A stretch of DNA of 63,505 nt. Origin: a virus. This document shows, in pieces, positions 59,934 through 63,505 of this stretch (the stretch's first letter is position 1; each line of letters opens with the position of its first letter). The translations under genes and the position numbers were made by a program. The stretch spans positions 1 through 63,505 of the IMG/VR virus record IMGVR_UViG_3300036791_000918; one strand, given 5' to 3'. The notes beneath the pieces are model-generated. The model ran no database searches and was not told the origin of the DNA. It saw only the letters and a list, made by a program, of their open reading frames with translations.

Positions 59934-60607
59934 CGTTTTGGTCTCCAGTGTTTGCAGCCAATGACAGGACACCAACCCAGGCAGAGTCCGGACGGGCGCA
60001 TCTGCCAGGTGTCCGAACGGAATGCTTCACGATACTGGCGTAGGTCGCCGACCAGCTCGTTCCATAGTCCCGGTACATCGGCACGAGTCCACGTTTTGTG
60101 GGTCGTCGTACAGTTCTTGGTCCAGTAGAACTCGACCTTGATCTCATCGACATAACCAAACTCCTGAAATACCCACAACGCATAGATGACCAGCTGGTTG
60201 AATTTCGTGTGCGGCTTACCAGTCTTGTAGTCCACGATGTGTGCGTAACGCTCTCTTGCATCGACACACAGGTAGTCGATGATCATGCGACACCACACGT
60301 TCTTGTCGCCCCACTCGCAGGTCTCCAGAGTCTTTGCCAGCGCAACTTTATGCTCGACGAAGATGTTCCCGTTCTGACGAACGTCCAGCGTGACCATGAA
60401 CGGTTCATGTGCCATGAGAGCGGGCGGCAACTTGATATGCTTCGGCGATTGCCGCGCAGCAAACGCTTCATGCACACGCTCGCCGTAGACTTGCTCTATG
60501 GACCTTTCCTCATCTGGCAAGTCCTTGAGCACATAGCGATGGTGATACTGCTCCGGGCAATTCCTGAACGTATCGAGTGCACTCGGTGACCATGGAAGTG
60601 GTTTCAT
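59930..60607 (-). CDS. Cas4/RecB-like PD-(D/E)XK nuclease
   Basis: 225 residues. WSPSALDTFRNCPEQYHHRY at the start, then EH, DYLCVD and IVDYKTGK (D and K of the nuclease core), QLVIYA, and a C-terminal CLGWCPVIGC that can hold an iron-sulfur cluster. These features fit Cas4/RecB-family nucleases in phages. Probably processes DNA ends in recombination. Confidence 0.82.
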   Translation of the reverse strand: MKPLPWSPSALDTFRNCPEQYHHRYVLKDLPDEERSIEQVYGERVHEAFAARQSPKHIKLPPALMAHEPFMVTLDVRQNGNIFVEHKVALAKTLETCEWGDKNVWCRMIIDYLCVDARERYAHIVDYKTGKPHTKFNQLVIYALWVFQEFGYVDEIKVEFYWTKNCTTTHKTWTRADVPGLWNELVGDLRQYREAFRSDTWQMRPSGLCLGWCPVIGCKHWRPKR

Positions 60608-60609
60608 TT

Positions 60610-61173
60610 TCAGTCATCCCTATGCAACCAGTCGAACTCATGCTTCCCCACATATCCACGCTCGAACACCAGCCAACAGAAATCTTGCTTGCCGCCACCC
60701 GGCTTATTCCCAGCCACGATCCATGAGCCCGGCGGCATCGACGGTCGTGGTGTGAGAAACCAAACGCGGCGCAGCGGTAGGGCCTTGAGCCAGTGCGCCG
60801 CATTGAGCCGCCGTGTTAGGAAGATCATTGCTACCTTGTCGGCACCTCGTGCTAGTGCGTGCTCACAGAACTCCTGCACATGATCGAACGGTGGGTTGCA
60901 CACAATGCTGCCGTCGATGCGACCGTTCTATTTCAGGAAGTCTCGTTGCTTGCAAGACAGGCCGAAGCGATTCCCTCGATCTACGATGTCGCCTCCACGT
61001 ACCGTGTAGCCCGCGGCACATGCCACTCCTAAGATAGTCGCCCACCCACAAGCCGGATCGTAAATCGTCCCCTTGAATTTCTCGACCTCGAACAGCCGGC
61101 GCGAGCACCACTCAGGCTCCACGTAGTGCCCGTGCTTTTCCTTCTCGAAGATGTGCGAGTCACGACGTTTCAT
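60610..61173 (-). pseudogene. Class I methyltransferase interrupted by in-frame amber codon
   Basis: One reading frame of 188 codons is broken by a single TAG at 60925-60927. The first part (residues 1-81) has the SAM-binding motif YDPACGWATI; the second part has the catalytic NPPF motif soon after the TAG. Neither half alone holds both motifs. Other phage genes end in TAG, so general amber recoding is unlikely. It may be a real defect, a local sequencing error or readthrough. Confidence 0.8.
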
Positions 61174-61730
61174 GTGAGCTTGATCCCCAGCTTGCGCACG
61201 ATCTGGTTGGCGCGGATCGCCTGGTTCTCGGCGTCAGCCAGCGCCGTGTGCAGTGTACCCAGATAGTGACCCTCTTCGAGAGTCAGCATAGAGCGCAGGG
61301 TGCGGAAGCACCGGTCATGCCGGAAGCTCCAAGGCACCTCGCGCGAATTACTCTCGTAGGCTTGACGCAGCAGCACGTTGTCAAAGCCGACGCCATTGCC
61401 CCACATACGTACATCGGTGCATTGACCGCTGTCGGAGTGCGATCGCAGCCAATCACTGAAGCCATCCAGTGCTACGTGCAACGACACCTTGGATTTACCC
61501 CACCAGACCTTCCGCGCTTCATCACGATCGCTGTCCATCCACCACATCAGGGTGTCGGCATCGACACGCAGCCCCGCATTGGTTGGCATGATCGCAACCT
61601 CGAACCGATCCGTGATGATATCCTTTTGCTCCGCAGCGTACGGGTCGAACTCAACCGCCCCGATCATGATGATGGTTGAATAGGGAGATGTTCCCCAGGT
61701 TTCCAAATCAAGCATTACATGATGCAGCAT
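61170..61730 (-). CDS. DexA-like 3'-5' exonuclease (DEDDh)
   Basis: 186 residues from the ATG at 61730. HHVMLDLETWG (D and E), WGNGVGFDNVLL (D) and HTALADAENQA (H and D) are the DEDDh motifs of RNase H-fold exonucleases such as T4 DexA and Rv2179c-like enzymes. It may degrade host RNA or DNA ends. ATGA overlap with the methyltransferase gene. Confidence 0.85.
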   Translation of the reverse strand: MLHHVMLDLETWGTSPYSTIIMIGAVEFDPYAAEQKDIITDRFEVAIMPTNAGLRVDADTLMWWMDSDRDEARKVWWGKSKVSLHVALDGFSDWLRSHSDSGQCTDVRMWGNGVGFDNVLLRQAYESNSREVPWSFRHDRCFRTLRSMLTLEEGHYLGTLHTALADAENQAIRANQIVRKLGIKLT

Positions 61731-61731
61731 T

Positions 61732-62043
61732 TTATTTTCCCTTGTTGATGCAGTGAAGGTAGAAGCCAACGCGAATAGCCGTTGTTACGTCGTAGATCGT
61801 AGATTCGAGGTTGTCGGGGTCACCAACTTTTCTCCCCAGCAAGATGCCGACCGCGGCGGTGACCACACCAATGGTCGTGTTCTGTGTTCTTATGGCGCGA
61901 TCGAGGAATTCAACCATGCGAGCAATCTTCGGGTCGAGCCCCGTGTCCCGCCCGTTAGCCTTACCTGTTTCGTGCATCTCTTTCAGGTAGTCAGGATTCG
62001 GTAGCGTCACCATTTTGCTGCCCGTCTTTTTGAATGTATTCAT
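61732..62043 (-). CDS. Hypothetical protein, 103 aa
   Basis: The ATG at 62043 has AAGGAA seven bases upstream; a second ATG at 62013 would give a shorter form. The sequence includes a hydrophobic patch (GVVTAAVGILLGR) and helices. The first part overlaps the upstream gene by 53 bases. Confidence 0.6.
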   Translation of the reverse strand: MNTFKKTGSKMVTLPNPDYLKEMHETGKANGRDTGLDPKIARMVEFLDRAIRTQNTTIGVVTAAVGILLGRKVGDPDNLESTIYDVTTAIRVGFYLHCINKGK

Positions 62044-62191
62044 AACCAAGTTCCTTAAGCTTGGACTTGTCGTACGGCTCCTCGAACACTCCGCCAGTCT
62101 CGCCGCGGAGTGTTAATAGATTCTTCTCTCGATCGATTCTGACGATCTCGAACTTGCGCTTGGTCCTGGTGTTGATCAGGTAGTTGGTCAT
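61991..62191 (-). CDS. Hypothetical protein, 66 aa
   Basis: MTNYLINTRTKRKFEIVRIDREKNLLTLRGETGGVFEEPYD, a small beta domain of the type often found next to phage replication genes. ATGA overlap with the polymerase stop. Confidence 0.65.
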   Translation of the reverse strand: MTNYLINTRTKRKFEIVRIDREKNLLTLRGETGGVFEEPYDKSKLKELGYEYIQKDGQQNGDATES

Positions 62192-63505
62192 CGGTTGTAC
62201 CCCCGGTTCAAACTTCCGCGCTTAAACTCGAACGGCTTCAGATCGCCCCACGACGGGCCGACCTTGCAGTCCCACGGCATTGGGATAGGCGGCTTGAACC
62301 CCCACGTAGCTTCGTACGGAAGAGTGTCGAGAATGTCCTTGATGGTGTACGCGGCTTCCTCCACCTTCGGTATGGGCACGTAGAAATACAAACCATCGTG
62401 CAGGTCCCACGCGAACCTCGCGCCGATCTCGTTGACGTACTCACGCACGCAGCGCAGGGCGAGATACTTTTGCTCGGCGCCCGTCCCTTGGATGCGATAG
62501 TTGATTGCTGTGCCTTCCATCTGCCAAGCCATGTCGCCACCCCACTGACCGATGACGCGAACGCGCCGGCCCGGGATAGTCTCCACGTATCCCTTGGCTT
62601 GAGCCGATTGGATTTGCACAGCCCAGTATCTCTGGATACCTGGATACGTGCTCAGGTAGACTCTCTGAATGCGTTGCGCTTCCTCATCCGACAGCACGAT
62701 GCCGTAGTCGACATCGGCGATCTGTTTAAGTTTCTTCCAACCCACACGATACTGGGACGATAGGTTAACCACCTTGCCACACTGACGCGCATTCGCTTCG
62801 GGCGAACCTGCAGTCTTGGCGTTCTTCATAATCCCTTGGTAGGTAAGTGTCCGGTCGATCCGCGAGCCCATGTAGGCATGCGGGTCCTGGCCCGGCTCAC
62901 ATAGCTTAAGCATGGTCGTGTCATTCGAGGCGATCGCCATCCAGCGATACTCCTGGCCGGCAGCGTCGAACTCCATGAGCGTGAACCCGGGCGGCGCTAC
63001 GATAATCCTGCGAAAGAGAGGATCACGCTTCATCTGGTGCAGGGCGAAGCCTGTCTGCCGTTCGCCCTTGCCCTTACCTTGCTTGGAGGAGAACGTCATG
63101 CGTCCGCTGTAGGTCCCGAACACCCGGGCCTGTGGATGCGCACGCTGGTCCCCGTTGTAGGTGCACGCCGTGAGCGGCGCCACGGCGAACTTGGTATTGT
63201 TGTTCAACGCTTCACGGTACGCCCTGATCTCTCGAACACGCGGGTCACGGAGCGCCAGCTTGTGCAGAACCGCTTTGCTGGTCGAGCGCGCACCAGTGGC
63301 AGTGAACTCCAGCACAGGTAGCTTCCACTGGTCATAGAGAACCTGACCAAGTTGCTTCGGCGAACGTACGATCTTCTCGGTGATGCCGTGAGGCGCCAAG
63401 CTCGTCAGCATGAAGGCAGCCGTCTGCTTGAGATTGGCACTCAGAGAACTAGCCTCAATGGTGTCAACCATCATCCCGTCCAAGTTGGCGCGCGCGACCA
63501 TCTTG
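62188..63505 (-). CDS. DNA polymerase I family A, C-terminal polymerase domain (continues at 1-726)
   Basis: The last 397 codons of the 638-residue polymerase; bases 63379-63505 are the overlap copy. Motif A is FTLMEFDAAGQEYRW (D380), motif B is NARQCGKVVNLSSQYR (R440, K444, Y452), motif C is WDLHDGLYF (HD 569-570). The Gly usually following the motif B Tyr is replaced (YR). The fingers and palm are complete, so the enzyme should be active. Confidence 0.93.
   Translation of the reverse strand, partial: KMVARANLDGMMVDTIEASSLSANLKQTAAFMLTSLAPHGITEKIVRSPKQLGQVLYDQWKLPVLEFTATGARSTSKAVLHKLALRDPRVREIRAYREALNNNTKFAVAPLTACTYNGDQRAHPQARVFGTYSGRMTFSSKQGKGKGERQTGFALHQMKRDPLFRRIIVAPPGFTLMEFDAAGQEYRWMAIASNDTTMLKLCEPGQDPHAYMGSRIDRTLTYQGIMKNAKTAGSPEANARQCGKVVNLSSQYRVGWKKLKQIADVDYGIVLSDEEAQRIQRVYLSTYPGIQRYWAVQIQSAQAKGYVETIPGRRVRVIGQWGGDMAWQMEGTAINYRIQGTGAEQKYLALRCVREYVNEIGARFAWDLHDGLYFYVPIPKVEEAAYTIKDILDTLPYEATWGFKPPIPMPWDCKVGPSWGDLKPFEFKRGSLNRGYNR
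63379..63505. repeat. Terminal direct repeat, right copy (circular assembly overlap)
   Basis: Identical to bases 1-127. See the left copy. Confidence 0.95.

Noticed and set aside
60925-60927. Genome-wide amber (TAG) recoding
   Set aside because: Several confident genes end in TAG (for example the scaffold-like gene at 25597 and the gene ending at 30511), so TAG normally acts as stop.
1-63505. Lysogeny module or tRNA genes
   Set aside because: No integrase, excisionase, CI/Cro-like pair or tRNA cloverleaf was recognised by reading. A dedicated tRNA search was not possible.

Overview
The window is a complete, circularly assembled genome of a tailed phage that looks like a podovirus. Bases 1-127 are repeated exactly at 63379-63505, and the family A DNA polymerase gene reads without interruption across that join. 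The unique genome is therefore about 63,378 bp. There is an N4-gp56-type major capsid protein, a large portal protein, a large terminase and a 2165-residue ejection-type protein. No tape measure, tail tube or sheath gene was recognised. The host cannot be read directly. The alphaproteobacterial-type ribbon-helix-helix protein, sigma70-like promoters and high GC suggest an alphaproteobacterium (inference). No integrase, ParA, ParB, CI-like repressor or tRNA gene was found.

The genome has two transcription arms. The rightward arm (17045-52776) carries small terminase, a small membrane protein, a collagen-like protein, large terminase, portal with an overprinted small gene, scaffold-like protein, capsid, decoration-like beta proteins, adaptor, ejection protein, tail or propeller protein, a lysin and a long run of repeat-rich virion proteins. 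One small gene (40854-41246) points the other way. The leftward arm starts near 16.7 kb, runs down to 1, crosses the circle join and ends at 52773. It holds three blocks: many small early proteins with an amidase, an Acb2-like cyclic-nucleotide sponge candidate and an RHH regulator (5-14.6 kb); a MoxR ATPase, VWA-metallopeptidase and DUF3150-like module (2-6.5 kb); and a replication/recombination block (52.8-63.5 kb plus 1-0.7 kb) with polymerase, primase-helicase, SSB-like protein, SNF2-type helicase, VRR-NUC nuclease, Cas4/RecB-like nuclease, DexA-like exonuclease and a methyltransferase gene broken by an in-frame amber codon.

Three kinds of non-coding signal stand out. First, a 19-bp palindrome GTGTTACA-NNN-TGTAACAC occurs ten times, only in the leftward arm and the origin-like region, mostly just ahead of an early gene; arms are invariant in nine copies and the centre varies. 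Second, two near-perfect parS sequences (GTTTCACGTGAAAC) lie at 11.7 and 17.0 kb, one on each side of the non-coding region, although the phage has no recognisable ParA or ParB. Third, the 1-kb non-coding region (14979-16013) holds a 108-bp inverted repeat around an AT-rich centre, a second 30-bp inverted repeat around one of the palindromes, an array of 7-bp and 16-bp units, and two strong tandem terminators. This is the best candidate for a replication origin or centromere-like locus.
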